Source: Hypoxylon rubiginosum (taxonomy: Eukaryota; Ascomycota; Sordariomycetes; Xylariales; Hypoxylaceae). Taken from it: DNA of 64,000 nucleotides. The notes beneath the pieces were generated by a model. It saw only the letters and a list, made by a program, of their open reading frames with translations. It ran no database searches and had not been told where the DNA came from. Location of the stretch: the NCBI GenBank assembly GCA_902806565.1, contig CADCXA010000006.1:248001-312000 (forward strand), read 5' to 3'. Made by a program: the position numbers and the translations under genes. Shown in pieces: positions 46,395 to 57,047 of this stretch (its first letter is position 1; every line of letters starts with the position of its first letter).

Positions 46395-47524
46395 TTACTC
46401 GGCACGAAGCGCGGCGATCTTCGCCTTGACCTTCTCCTCCTTCTCAGCCTTGGTGGCCTTGGGAGTTCTGTACTTCTTAGACTCGGCCTTCCACTCGGCC
46501 TTGCTCTTCTTGGGGCCTTCGCTTTCGGCCTTCTTGAAGGGGTCCTCACGAATGGCAGCGTGGGCCTCAGTGTACAGGTCCTCAAGACCATCAGCCTCTA
46601 GGTCGTCGTCGAGGTACTTCTGGAACTGGCTCTTGTATCGCTCCTCGTCGTCGTCGGCGAGAGTCTCCATGTACTCGGCAACGTGGCCGCCGTAGATGTA
46701 CTTCTTCAGGGTCTCGGCATCGAGCTCCTTGGACTCCATGTCGAAGCCGGGGAATCGGTTCTCGGAGTGGGGGACGAGGATACCACCGTCGGAGGCACCC
46801 TTCATGACACCGAAGACACGGGCACCGGTGGAGGTTCGGGCAAGACCAACGTCGAGGAAGGCCTTGAAGGGTCGGCGCTCCTCGCCGTCCTCCTCAGCAG
46901 CCTCGGTCAGGGTGTACTCTCCATCGGGCTCCTCGACACCGGCGAAGGTCTCGTCGAGGCCGAGCTTCTTGAGGACACGTCGGGCAAGGAGTAGACCAGT
47001 GGCGTAGGAGGCGGCCCAGTTGGTAAGACCGTGCTCGATACCGTAGGCCTTGAGCTCGTGGGAGTAGGCGGCGGCGAAGATCTTGTCACCGGAGATCTCA
47101 GAGGTGACGATCTGGGTGATGATGTCGCGGTTGGTGAAGCGGACGACCAGGCGGTACTTGGGCGCGTTGTACTTGTTCTTGGCCTGGGTGATCAATCGCT
47201 TACGGGCGTAGTAATCGGTCTTTCCCTGTCTACGGCGCTTGTACTTGGTTTGGAAGCGACTGCCAGTCGTGTTAGCATTGACGTCTTTGGTGTATTGTCA
47301 ATTGTTTAGATTGGACTGGGAAATCACTCACCTGTAGTAGGCACTACTCTTAACCGCCTTGTGGAACGGCTGTCAAAAACCCATCGAGTCAGCAATTTGC
47401 GCTTCAGAATTAATTTTCTCCATTCCGAAGCATCTTGCATTGACTCTCGCGATTAAATGCCATTCTTTGCAATATTCGCCATTTCTGGCATTGCAATAGC
47501 TTCAATTCATGTGGTACTTACCAT
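46395..47524 (-). CDS. rpl5: 60S ribosomal protein L5 (uL18)
   Basis: There are three exons (minus strand): 47524-47522, which is only the ATG; 47369-47332; and 47259-46395. The introns are 152 nt (GTAAGT...GACAG) and 72 nt (GTGAGT...GGCAG). The spliced product is 301 residues, the usual length for fungal L5. It starts MPFHKAVKSSAYYSRFQTKY and has the conserved RRRQGKTDYYARKRL, NAPKYRLVVRFTNRDI, GLTNWAASYATGLLLARR and RVFGVMKGASDGG blocks, ending in the Lys/Ala-rich C-terminal tail. L5 binds 5S rRNA with L11 and is placed in the central protuberance of the large subunit. Codon use is strongly biased (C- or G-ending), as expected for a highly expressed gene. An intron directly after the start codon is common in fungal ribosomal protein genes. 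Confidence 0.97.
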
Positions 47525-47986
47525 CTTGCTTGATTGGACCGAACGGGTGGTTGTTGTTGGCGTTGGTCGAAAAGTTGTGTGTTGGAAGTGAAAAAGATAA
47601 AATCGGCCAGAGGAAAAGGTGTGGGCATTAATTATGAGGATGTGGGCGAAAATTCGCTAACCCTGGCTTGGTGGGGTACGAATTGGAAACAGTGGTGGGC
47701 GACGACCTCATGTTCCTTACCTAAGCAGCCTAAGGTAGGGGTCTTACGCACAGACCACATATCAGATCTTGGGTTAGCTTGTCTTGGCGTGGCTTGCATG
47801 AACCGAGGCATTGTCTAAGAGGTCCGTCGATTCTGACCGACGATGAGATTGCTCACAATGTCTCTTTCTTATGTATTTCAGTCTATGGAATATCTCAGTT
47901 CGGTGATAGATTAGGTATACCTACTTATGAGAGGTATTCAGTCTAGAACCATTTGAGCTTCAAATGATATAGGTCTAGTCGCCGCA
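47525..47986. promoter_or_regulatory. Divergent promoter region, RPL5 and HAD gene
   Basis: About 460 bp separate the starts of two divergent genes. The side next to RPL5 presumably drives strong expression. No specific element was identified by eye. Confidence 0.4.
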
Positions 47987-48989
47987 ATGGTGACCCATCA
48001 TCAACCGAAAGTTCTCTTGTTTGATATTGGTGGTGTCTGCGTAAGTCTTACCATCCCTCCTAAACATCATCCTTTCTAAACATGCTATCATATAATATTC
48101 TCATACCGAAAGGATGGCGAAGTTGATCCCCTCTTTACCGTGATTCGTTCTGGTTCGGATAGAAGATTATCTAACCCAAACGCAGGTCATCTCACCTTTC
48201 CAATCCATACTAGACTATGAATTGAGCTTAGGCATCCCGCCAGGATGGATCAACCACTCAATATCGAAAACAGCACCTAGTGGTTTCTGGCATAGATTAG
48301 AGAGGGGAGAGATTCCTTTGGACGATGCCTTCTATGCTGGTTTCAACGAGGATCTACATGACCCCGCACGGTGGGAGGCATTTTACAAGGTCCAACAGTT
48401 GAAGAACCCGGACCTCTCTAAGGAGGTTCCCCCAGTACCGAAGCTGGACGGGCGTTGGCTTTTTAACGATATGATGACGGCGTCGAATGCGCCCGACCCG
48501 TGGATATACCCGGCGTTGAAAAACCTAAGGGCGAGCGGGAAGTTCATCCTGGCAGCGCTCAGCAATACCATTATCTTCCCTCGCGGCCATGCGCTTTACC
48601 GAGAGGATTTCCTGAATGATCCTATCCGGAGTCTATTCGATGTGTTCGTATCGTCGGCACACATAGGGCTACGGAAGCCGGACCCCAAGATATACGAGCA
48701 CGCTCTCAGCGAGGTGAACAAATTCGCCAAGTCTCATGCTAGCGAAGAACGGGGACGAACGCTAAATTGGGGAGAAGGAGTGAAGCCGGACGAGATTGTT
48801 TTCCTAGATGATATCGGCGAGAACCTGAAAGCAGCTAAGAAATCAGGCTTTCGAACTATTAAAGTACCACTGGGAAAGGCATTTGAGGCAGTCGACGAGC
48901 TTGAAGCCATTACGGGTCTGAAATTGGCGGGCGACCATCCTAGGGCGCCCATTAGGCCGATATTGAAAGGTTCGAAGGCTAACTTATAA
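47987..48989 (+). CDS. HAD-superfamily hydrolase (DxGGV type)
   Basis: The exons are 47987-48040 and 48186-48989. The 145-nt intron (48041-48185, GTAAGT...ACGCAG with CTAAC branch) joins FDIGGVC to VISPFQS and gives 285 residues. Motif I is LLFDIGGV with nucleophile Asp13. The second acidic residue of the phosphatase motif is replaced by Gly, as in the N-terminal domain of soluble epoxide hydrolases and in haloacid dehalogenase-like proteins. Motif II is LSN (Ser144), the motif III Lys is in LRKPDPKIYE (Lys182), and motif IV is FLDDIGENL (Asp226-227). The cap region lies between motifs I and II. The substrate is unknown; a cytosolic small-molecule phosphatase or dehalogenase-like activity is likely. 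Confidence 0.92.
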
Positions 48990-49472
48990 ATGGATTATAT
49001 TCAGGGTTTTTTTTGTAGCAAGGATTATGTTCTTTGCCGAGCGGAAAGCCGGCCTAAATCGATAATTAAGGTCATTTGGTGTACGTTGATATCTGACATG
49101 GTAAATGGAACTTGAGCCTAGGGTACTTACTTGATTTTGTAAAAATGATTTCACTTCTATTATACTTGACGCCAAATATCACACCCGTGAACGTATCGCA
49201 GCAAAGGCTCTTCAGTTACATATTGGTTACCTCATGGCCCCTAGGTATGTACTATACCCGGGCGGGCCAGTCCAGTCCCCGGGAAGCACCGCTGTGGGTC
49301 TTCTTATCGCGGGGTCACCGCCGTATTACCGGATCTAAAGCCGCCAACGGATCTCGTACCTTTACAATACTAATTCTTCAGACTCCACGATAAAAGGAGT
49401 ATTTAAAACCAAAGGCCCTAACCGGGAACTTTCTGGATGGTCTATGAGAAGGCTACACGCATATAACTAGTA
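48990..49472. other. Intergenic, no supported gene
   Basis: This holds the 3' flank of the HAD gene and the upstream region of the deaminase gene. No feature was identified. Confidence 0.5.
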
Positions 49473-50101
49473 ATGATGGCGGCGGTCGACTTGATCCCAA
49501 GTCTGTTTCCGGAGCGCAAACCCCTGACCTCAACCCAGATTGCGGCCGGCATCCAAGCAGCGTTGACCGTGCAGCGCCGAGCTGTTACGTTTGGCAAGAG
49601 GCCCTTCGCCGCGGCACTGGTAGGACCGGACAACGAGACTGTGTTGCTGACGCACCAGTCCGTGGATCAAGTCAACCACGCAGAGAGCTCTCTCGCGCGG
49701 CTAGCATATCAGCATTACACGAAAGAGTTCCTATGGCAGTGCACGCTATTCAGCACATGGGAGCCATGTGGCATGTGTACCACGACCATTTACGTGCGTC
49801 TTAGCTCTCGCTCTTGACTTAACGTTTTATAGTCTACCTAGGTAGATAGTGATGTGCTAACGAGCAGAACCAGTGGGCGCATATTGGTCGCATTGTCTTC
49901 GCAGGTAGCAACGACCAATTGTACGAGCTGACGGGACCGGGTAATAAAGAGAACTTCACGATGGACTGGCATACGAAGGATATCCTAAAGGGCTGCCCGC
50001 AGAAGAATATCGAAGTCATAGGGCCGCTAGAGGATGAGGGAAAGATCGTGGTTGAGGAGAGCGATAGGTACTGGAGTAAGACGAGGCCAACGGGTAGCTG
50101 A
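49473..50101 (+). CDS. Cytidine/deoxycytidylate deaminase-fold protein
   Basis: The exons are 49473-49793 and 49868-50101. The 74-nt intron (49794-49867, GTGCGT...GAGCAG with GTGCTAAC branch) joins CTTTIY to NQWAHIGRIVFAG in phase 0 and gives 184 residues. The zinc site is complete: His69 and the proton-shuttle Glu71 in NHAE, and Cys99 and Cys102 in EPCGMC. GKRPFAAALV before it and IGRIVFAGSND after it match the CMP/dCMP-type and guanine-deaminase-like branch. The substrate cannot be told from sequence; a nucleobase or nucleoside deaminase is likely. TWEPCGMCTT instead of the common TEPCPMC shows some divergence. The intron carries a CTACCTAGGTAG palindrome. Two consecutive ATGs begin the frame. 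Confidence 0.9.
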
Positions 50102-51654
50102 GCTTGAGACCGTGGAGTGGTAATTTATTAATGTCTTTCATGCGCAGTACGTCGTCTTGTTTCGTTTCGTACGCGTAATGAGGCCGGCGGGTTGGTCAAT
50201 TCCTATCACATCAGTAATCACCTCAGTACCCTGTTACCACGCAGGCGCTCGTGAACTAAACCCTGTCTAAGTGCGTGAGACCACAGGAGCTTGAGTGCGG
50301 ATGTTGCAGAGGATGCCATATACAATACGGCGTAAGACGGTGGTTGATAAACGACTCTCCAGCTTTCGTGTGTTGAACTGAATGACGCGATACTGGTTCG
50401 TAAATGATCCATAACATACCTAAGCGGTTACTAGACCTTGGCAAGTAAAACCTCTTCTAGTGTATTTTCTAGTTTTTAGACTAGACAGGCTGACGACGAA
50501 GCTATACACACAAGTCTGATGTATTAGTGGGCACTGACCCACCGACGCCGAAGCGAATCGGGCTGTCGTTTCAGGCCTTGGATAATATCAGTCCACTCCT
50601 ATAGAAAACAGACCAATGGCCGTGGAGCCAGGGGAGAGCCTCGTAATAGCTATGCGTGGCAGGCCGGAGCTGCTTCTCACGCCGCGGCAGCGTTGTAGAA
50701 TATCGATTTTCTTTTCCTATTCAGATTCAGGGACCTCAAGTCTCAAGCTGCAATTATTCCGCCATAACCCATCCTGTCATCTTATCTCGCCGGCGCTAAT
50801 GCCTTAGTGGAAAGGAGTATCTCATGCTATGCCTGTCAGTTACCTCTCCCCTAGCATAGGGTTTTCCTTTTATCGAGATAGTTAGCTCTGATTGCTTACC
50901 TGCTTGCTGCGGTGTTATCCGCTCTGCTAAGAGGTATGCATATTGTCTTTAACCTATTAGTTTGAAGGTGTTTAAGGTCTAAAATGGTAAATCTGAGAAT
51001 GATGTTCTTGTAGATATAGCGTGGGTAGCGCTCTAAATAAGATTAAAGAATCTGAAAATGCATGAAAGCGGAAGAATTTAGGTGGGCCAAGTCCCAAGTC
51101 ATACCTAGCGTCACTGGGATACAGGCATGGCAATGCAGACATGGGAACTTAGGTTTGTTCAAGAGGCTCTTTCCGTCGTCGGTCCGTGACGCGGCTTGAG
51201 GTCGGTAGAAAAAAAAAGAATAGGGGATGGGATTGTTTAGATAATTTCCATACCTTGACATAATTGCTTCGTGGCCTCCCCCACTATCGTTCGTAGAAGT
51301 CGCGGCACATAATGGCAGCTTCGTCGACAAACTTATCAATGCTACCTGCAAATTCTTTCCATTTTGTGCGATAACTTGCCTCGTCGTAATTCCCTCTTAC
51401 TTCCTTGCCCCTAACGCGTCTAACGCGATGGCCCTACGTCATTCTGTAGATAGCACGTCTCTTTAGTTTTAGTTTTTTTTCCTTGTCGGTCATTTCGTCT
51501 TTTATCAACCACACGTACCCGACTACCTCTCTGTCACCCCTTTTCCAAGACAACACATCATCCGGTGCAACATCCCCGTCTTCCAACAAAATCCAATATT
51601 GGTCTTGGATTGAAGGAACGGCCCGATGGGAAATGATGTGTAGTTGCTCATGCC
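50102..51654. other. Intergenic, no supported gene
   Basis: This 1.55 kb holds only short open frames. The last 250 bp are pyrimidine-rich with a T-run near 51473, fitting a promoter or 5' UTR for the DUF3431 gene. Confidence 0.5.
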
Positions 51655-52854
51655 ATGATGACCTCGAAGGGCCTTTATAACCTTTGGCTATCCCAATACT
51701 GGAAGTTCATACTTCTCGCCCTTCTGGTCGCATCTTCCGCTATCCTCTTCTTTGAGTGCTACTGGCAGGCCCAGAGTCCGGAAAGCCAAGAAATATCTCT
51801 GGGATCCATTGAAAAACTCGAAGGGGTCGACGAGGCTGATGTTGACTCGGCCCCTAACCTTGACACAACCACAACTATCTCAACAAGTCGAGCAAATCCA
51901 ACCGGCCTAACCGCCAACTTACGCCCCAAGAATGGCACCACCAATCTGACCGTCAATTTAGTGATGGCTACCCTCCTCAACGACGACATATCTTGGACGG
52001 AAAACATCAAGATTCCCAACCTCAACATAATCCGCTATGTTAGCGACGACATGAATGCACAATACCATCCACCGGTGCCGATAAAGGGGCACGAGGCGTT
52101 GATATACCACACCTATATGCACGACTTCTACGACGACCTGCCAGATATCACCATCTTTACTCACGCAGATGATACTTCGTGGCATGTGGACGCCATATTG
52201 AACTCATCAATGGCTTTTTCCCTATCGCATCTCGATCTCGAACAGGTTCTGCTGAAACAATATTTTAACCTGCGTGTAGCCTGGGCCGTCGGGTGTCCGG
52301 ATTGGATCAACACCACCAAAGGCCCGGGCGACTCGACCAAGGCGGAGGAGCCGTATATGTACGAAGCTTTCAGCGAGAACTTTAATACGACGCCTCCCGA
52401 GATCCTCGGAGGGCCATGCTGTTCCCAGTTTGCGGCCACTCGAGATGCCATAAGGAGGCATCCGCAGTCCCAATACCGGAGGAGCATGGACTGGCTCATG
52501 CTGACCGACTGGACGGACTACATCTCGGGAAGGGTCTGGGAGCACATGTGGGCGTGGCTCTTCAAGGGCGAGGCGGTGGATTGCGCCGTAGAATGGAAGT
52601 CGTACTGTACAATGTACCACATCTGCTTCGGTCTGGAGAGTAGGAACCGGGTCAACAGCCTTGAGAAGGAAAAGAAGCGGCTGAAAAGGGACGGAGTGTT
52701 GGGTGAGCTGATGGGCTTGCTAAGAGGGCAGGAAGCTCAGAGACGTCTAGATGAGATTGATGCCATCATGGCAGCAGAACTCGAGAACGCGCTCGAGATA
52801 GGAAAGAGTGAAGTGGCGCGAGCGAACGTTCTTTCGGACTTGTATGGATCGTGA
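51655..52854 (+). CDS. DUF3431 family type II membrane protein
   Basis: This is a single exon of 399 codons with ATG at 51655 (a second ATG follows directly). A short cytosolic N-terminus precedes one membrane helix at about residues 17-36, then a Thr/Ser-rich stem. The DUF3431 domain runs from about 102 to 325: NLVMATLLNDDISWTENI, GHEALIYHTYMHDFYDDLPD, TIFTHADD, GGPCCSQFAATRDAI (about 252-266), and SGRVWEHMWAWLFKGEAVDC. The topology, with a luminal domain resembling glycosyltransferases in its spacing of acidic residues, suggests a Golgi enzyme, but the family has no proven activity. The C-terminal 70 residues form a charged helix. Confidence 0.9.
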   Translation: MMTSKGLYNLWLSQYWKFILLALLVASSAILFFECYWQAQSPESQEISLGSIEKLEGVDEADVDSAPNLDTTTTISTSRANPTGLTANLRPKNGTTNLTVNLVMATLLNDDISWTENIKIPNLNIIRYVSDDMNAQYHPPVPIKGHEALIYHTYMHDFYDDLPDITIFTHADDTSWHVDAILNSSMAFSLSHLDLEQVLLKQYFNLRVAWAVGCPDWINTTKGPGDSTKAEEPYMYEAFSENFNTTPPEILGGPCCSQFAATRDAIRRHPQSQYRRSMDWLMLTDWTDYISGRVWEHMWAWLFKGEAVDCAVEWKSYCTMYHICFGLESRNRVNSLEKEKKRLKRDGVLGELMGLLRGQEAQRRLDEIDAIMAAELENALEIGKSEVARANVLSDLYGS

Positions 52855-54362
52855 GAGGGATAAGACTCTAGCTAGGCAAGTTGTTCATGTTCATATATAT
52901 GAGATACCCAAATTCAAGACTGGCATTGCCAGAAACTCAAACATTTTGGTCGTGGTCATAACCACAAGCATTCTGCTTCTCAAGAATTGCTCAGTGTACC
53001 TTAGGTAGGTAAGTACAAGAAATTCATTAGGGTCAGATGCTTACAACGACTACCTTGCCCGTTGTCAATTAGAAGCCTTCTCATAGCCTTCTCATGACCC
53101 CTTAATTCTGCAGGCGCCATGGCTGACCGCCTTTTCGAACTGCTTGTGGCTTCAACCCTTACCCCTCAACTCTCCAACTACAGCATCGATTGCCTCGATT
53201 CTTGCCCTATTGCAAGCGGGGTTGAATAGGATAATCTGATCGGCGGTTGTCCAAGGCGTATGTTGCCTCTAGATCCAACTTTTCACCGGGAGACAACTCC
53301 CGAATTGAATCCCGTTGATACTAACGATGAACTAACGATGAACTAACGTCGTTGAAGCTTACGCCGCGGAAGTACTTGTCGGATCAACTATTCCGAAGCA
53401 TCAGTGCCGGATTTCATGCAGTTTGGCGGCACAGCAGAGATCCCCTGAATTTGCTGCCCCCCCTACGTAATTCCCGTTCACCGGCTAGGTTACGGATTTA
53501 AGCCCCTAAGCCTTGAACGAAGCCAATCAGAAGATAGCCGATACCCTTAAAAGACTGTAGGGACTTTCTCTTAGCTGTTGTAGGAATAGTCGAGGAGTCG
53601 ATGTAAGAACCTTACTTGATGAGTTCGTCGGGGACCTTGGCTAGCGCGTTTAGCTGAGCGGGACGGCCGCTAACCCCGCGACTCCGGCTTTCGGTGGCCT
53701 GTCGTAGGGCCTGTCATAGGGGGAACTAGTAGGGCTGGGGTTGTAGGGGTTGTAAGGGTTGACTTAACCGCAACCAATAACTTTCAACGATACCTTGCTC
53801 GGGCTCTTGCAGCCCATCCCCTGTCGTCGTCATTACTATGTACAAGTTGCATGTGGTTATCACTAAACAGCCACCGTTCTGAATATCATGTTTTCGTATT
53901 CTCGAAAAGATACATCTTTACTAGCTTCCAGGTACCGTTTGACTAAGGAGGTAAGGTATTTTACATTGTATCAAGTTCTGTAGTGAAAGTATGCCTCGGC
54001 CCTCACGAGTTGGCGGGTTACACTATCTATTGTATCTCTGCAGCCAGGCGAGATACAGCTCCAAATGAGCAAATTACGTTCAAAGGTTACCGCCGCCAAC
54101 GAACCTGCTTGTATGTAGGTGACAGCTGATACGCAGCGTCGTATCGATCCCGTAATACCAGCATTTATTCGGCCGAGCTGGCTATCGGATCGCCAGCCAA
54201 TCCCAACTCCAAGTGATAAAATATCAATGATAATACGTCGGTTGCCCGCTGCCAGGAAACTACTAGGTATAGTACCTAACTTGCAGATTGGAAAACCCTT
54301 CCCAACACCATTTTGACCATTGACCATTCCGAGCCTTCGTGGTCAGTGAGCACACCCCTAAA
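52855..54362. other. Intergenic, no supported gene
   Basis: This 1.5 kb has no domain-bearing frame. Small tandems are present: GATGAACTAAC twice near 53326-53347, a CCTTCTCAT pair near 53076-53095, and a TTGTAGGGG/TTGTAAGGG pair near 53741-53758. Confidence 0.5.
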
Positions 54363-56595
54363 ATGTCAAACGCACCGAGCGAGGACGCCGACACGAAGAG
54401 AACAGTCTCGAATGAGGAGACGGTGGTGGGCAAAGATGGCGCGACTACGAAAGATCATGGCTTGCCCAGCATCGCCGACCTGGCGCAAGCGAACATCAGA
54501 GGGCTGAGAGCGCCCGAGATCATCGCCAGATTGACCCCGGAGCAGCGCCTCGAGCTCGAAAAGCGCTTAATAAAGAAGATCGATTTGCGATTGCTCCCCA
54601 TGATAATTCTCATGTGTTCGTCCGCCCGCCCCTACGGTTCAATTTTTTTTGGCGAGCTGAGCGCACAAGTCGCTGACATGAATACCTGTCCCTTCTAGAT
54701 ATCCTGAATTACATCGATCGGTTAGAATTTCCTACCCACAACCAGGTCTACCCCCGACTTCTGCTAATGAACTCCAGAAACAACATCGCCGCTGCGAAAC
54801 TTGCTGGACTACCTGAAGACCTGCATCTGGACCCGAACGCCAGCGAATTTCAGGTGGGCATTCTCGACCCCATCACAAGACCTATGGATATTGACCGTGT
54901 CATCTAGACGGCCGTGAGCATCCTCTTTGTCGGGTAAGTTTTCGATCTTTCTTTGACTCGCGACAATGTATAGGACGAAGGCTAAACTAGACCAAATCAC
55001 AGCTACCTGCTCATGCAAATACCATCAAACATATTTCTGAACAAGATCGGCAAGCCGGCCATATACCTGCCAGGATGTGTATGTCACACAAATCGAATAT
55101 GCTTAATAGCCAAGCAGGAGTGTAGTAAACTGACAAAGGATAAAAGATGATGGTTTGGGGTGTCATCTCAGCCGCTACAGCTGCGGTTACCAATTTTGGC
55201 GGGCTCATCGCCGTTCGCTTCTTTCTTGGTTTCGTTGAGGCAGCTTATTTTGTCAGTATTACGAACACTACGGTCGATCGAATTCAGATATAGAACGAAG
55301 CTAACCGTATTTCAGCCGGGCTGTCTTTATTATCTGAGCTGTTGGTGGTATGTACTATCTGTATTCGACTTCTTCATTTTACAGGGACTAACTTTGTTAC
55401 AGTACGTCGTAATGTTTTCGTCCCGAACATCGCTCAATCGTATCCCGAAATAGAGGGTTCATTCGGTCAAGCTCGCAGATGCTAACATATATTAGATACG
55501 CGAAAGGAGCTCGGCCTGCGTACAGCGTTCCTATATTCAGGGGCGCTGATCTCGGGCGCGTTCTCCGGGCTCATATCTGCGGGAATCACGCAGAACATGG
55601 ACGGCGCAAGAGGATTAGGCGCCTGGCAGTGGCTGTTCATCATCGAAGGCGTCATCACGGTCGGGATCTCATTCTTGGCCGCCTTCATTCTGCCTAACTT
55701 CCCGCGAACGACTTCCTGGCTCACCGAAGAGGAGAAAGCCCTTGCTATCTGGCGGTTGGAAGAAGACATCGGCGAGGACGACTGGATCGACAGCGAGCAC
55801 CAATCGCTATGGGAAGGCGCCAGATTGGCCTTCACCGATCTGAAGACCTGGGTCCTGGTTCGTCTCTACGTTCGAATTACGACGCTTGAAAAATTGCTGA
55901 TCTATTTTCCCGCAGCTGGTCCTACTTTTCGGCATCGTTGCTAGCGGATCGGTGACGAACTTTTTCCCAGCTGTAGTGAAGACGCTCGGTTACGGCAACG
56001 TAAATACGCTATTATTAACATGCCCTCCTTATGTGCTCACTGTCATTGCTACTTTTATAAATGCGTGGCACGCAGATCGGACTGGTGAACGCTACTGGCA
56101 CATCATCTTCCCATTAGTCGTCGCCATGGCGGCCTTCATCCTCGCGGCTGCAACCACGAGCCTTGCGCCCAGATATGTGGCGATGATGCTAATGGTAAGT
56201 CGACCCTGTTTAATCGCTTTTAATTTGTTCATTCCACTAATGCCGACCAGGTACCCGGAGTCTACTGTGCATTCGTCGTAGCTCTCGCCTGGATCAGCAA
56301 CACGCTCCCCCGGCCGCCGGCCAAGCGCGCCGCGGCCCTCGCCTTCATCAACGCCGTCTCCAACGCGTCGAGCATCTACGCTTCGTACATGTACGAGGAC
56401 AGGATGGCGCCGCGCTACGTCGTAGCCATGTCCGTCAACTGCGGCACCATATTCCTCTCCATGATCGCCGCCACCGTCCTGCGCTTCATGCTCGTCCGGC
56501 TGAACAAGAAGCTCGACCGCGGCATCTCCGTCGAGGGCGCTGTCAACGCCATACCCGGAGAGGCTACGCAGCACGGCTTTAGGTTCAAGGTTTGA
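54363..56595 (+). CDS. MFS transporter, anion:cation symporter (ACS/Dal5-like) type
   Basis: The exons inferred are 54363-54615, 54699-54720, 54778-54853, 54908-54933, 55003-55078, 55147-55251, 55316-about 55347, 55496-55857, 55916-56194 and 56251-56595. All junctions but one splice in frame. The product would be about 510 residues with 12 membrane helices. Signatures are ILNYIDRNNIAAAKLAGL, YLLMQIPSNIFLNKIG, PGCLYYLSCW followed by TRKELGLRTA, GAWQWLFIIEG, and RPPAKRAAALAFINAVSNAS, typical of fungal ACS permeases (allantoate, nicotinate and related anions). At the seventh junction the available GTATGT donor leaves the frame one base off (see findings), so the gene may be newly inactive. The substrate is unknown. 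Confidence 0.8.
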
Positions 56596-57047
56596 AGGCT
56601 GTTAGGGGGTACTGGGAAATGGAGACAAGTTTGTGTGGAAATTGGACTATTCGCTACTAGGTCCGCGGATGTTATATCATTTACACATGAGAGTTTGATT
56701 ATCAGTTATCAAAAATGCTGCATTTATACTCATCAGGGGGGCATTGATTTCGAATTGATATATCATTGATTTCAGTGGCAACTACTACTAGTATCGTGGC
56801 TATGTCTTAGCTTTTTTAACGTATCATTTCTGCAATTATCAACGTAATGTTAAAAAGCGACCTGAATTCAACAAGCGAAGCTGGGCGGAGGTGACAGGTA
56901 GTATCTCAGGGGCTATATATCTTACCATCACCCCACACTTCCTGCATGCGAGTCTGCCTTACGAGACTTTTTTTACAAAGGCAGCAACGTCTCCAAATCA
57001 AGCATTCGTCTGCTTTTGAAACATTCCTTTTATTTACTGCGAATACA
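56596..57047. other. Intergenic region upstream of the HET gene
   Basis: About 450 bp lie between the MFS stop and the preferred HET start. An in-frame upstream ATG at 56946 would add 34 residues to the HET protein. Confidence 0.45.
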
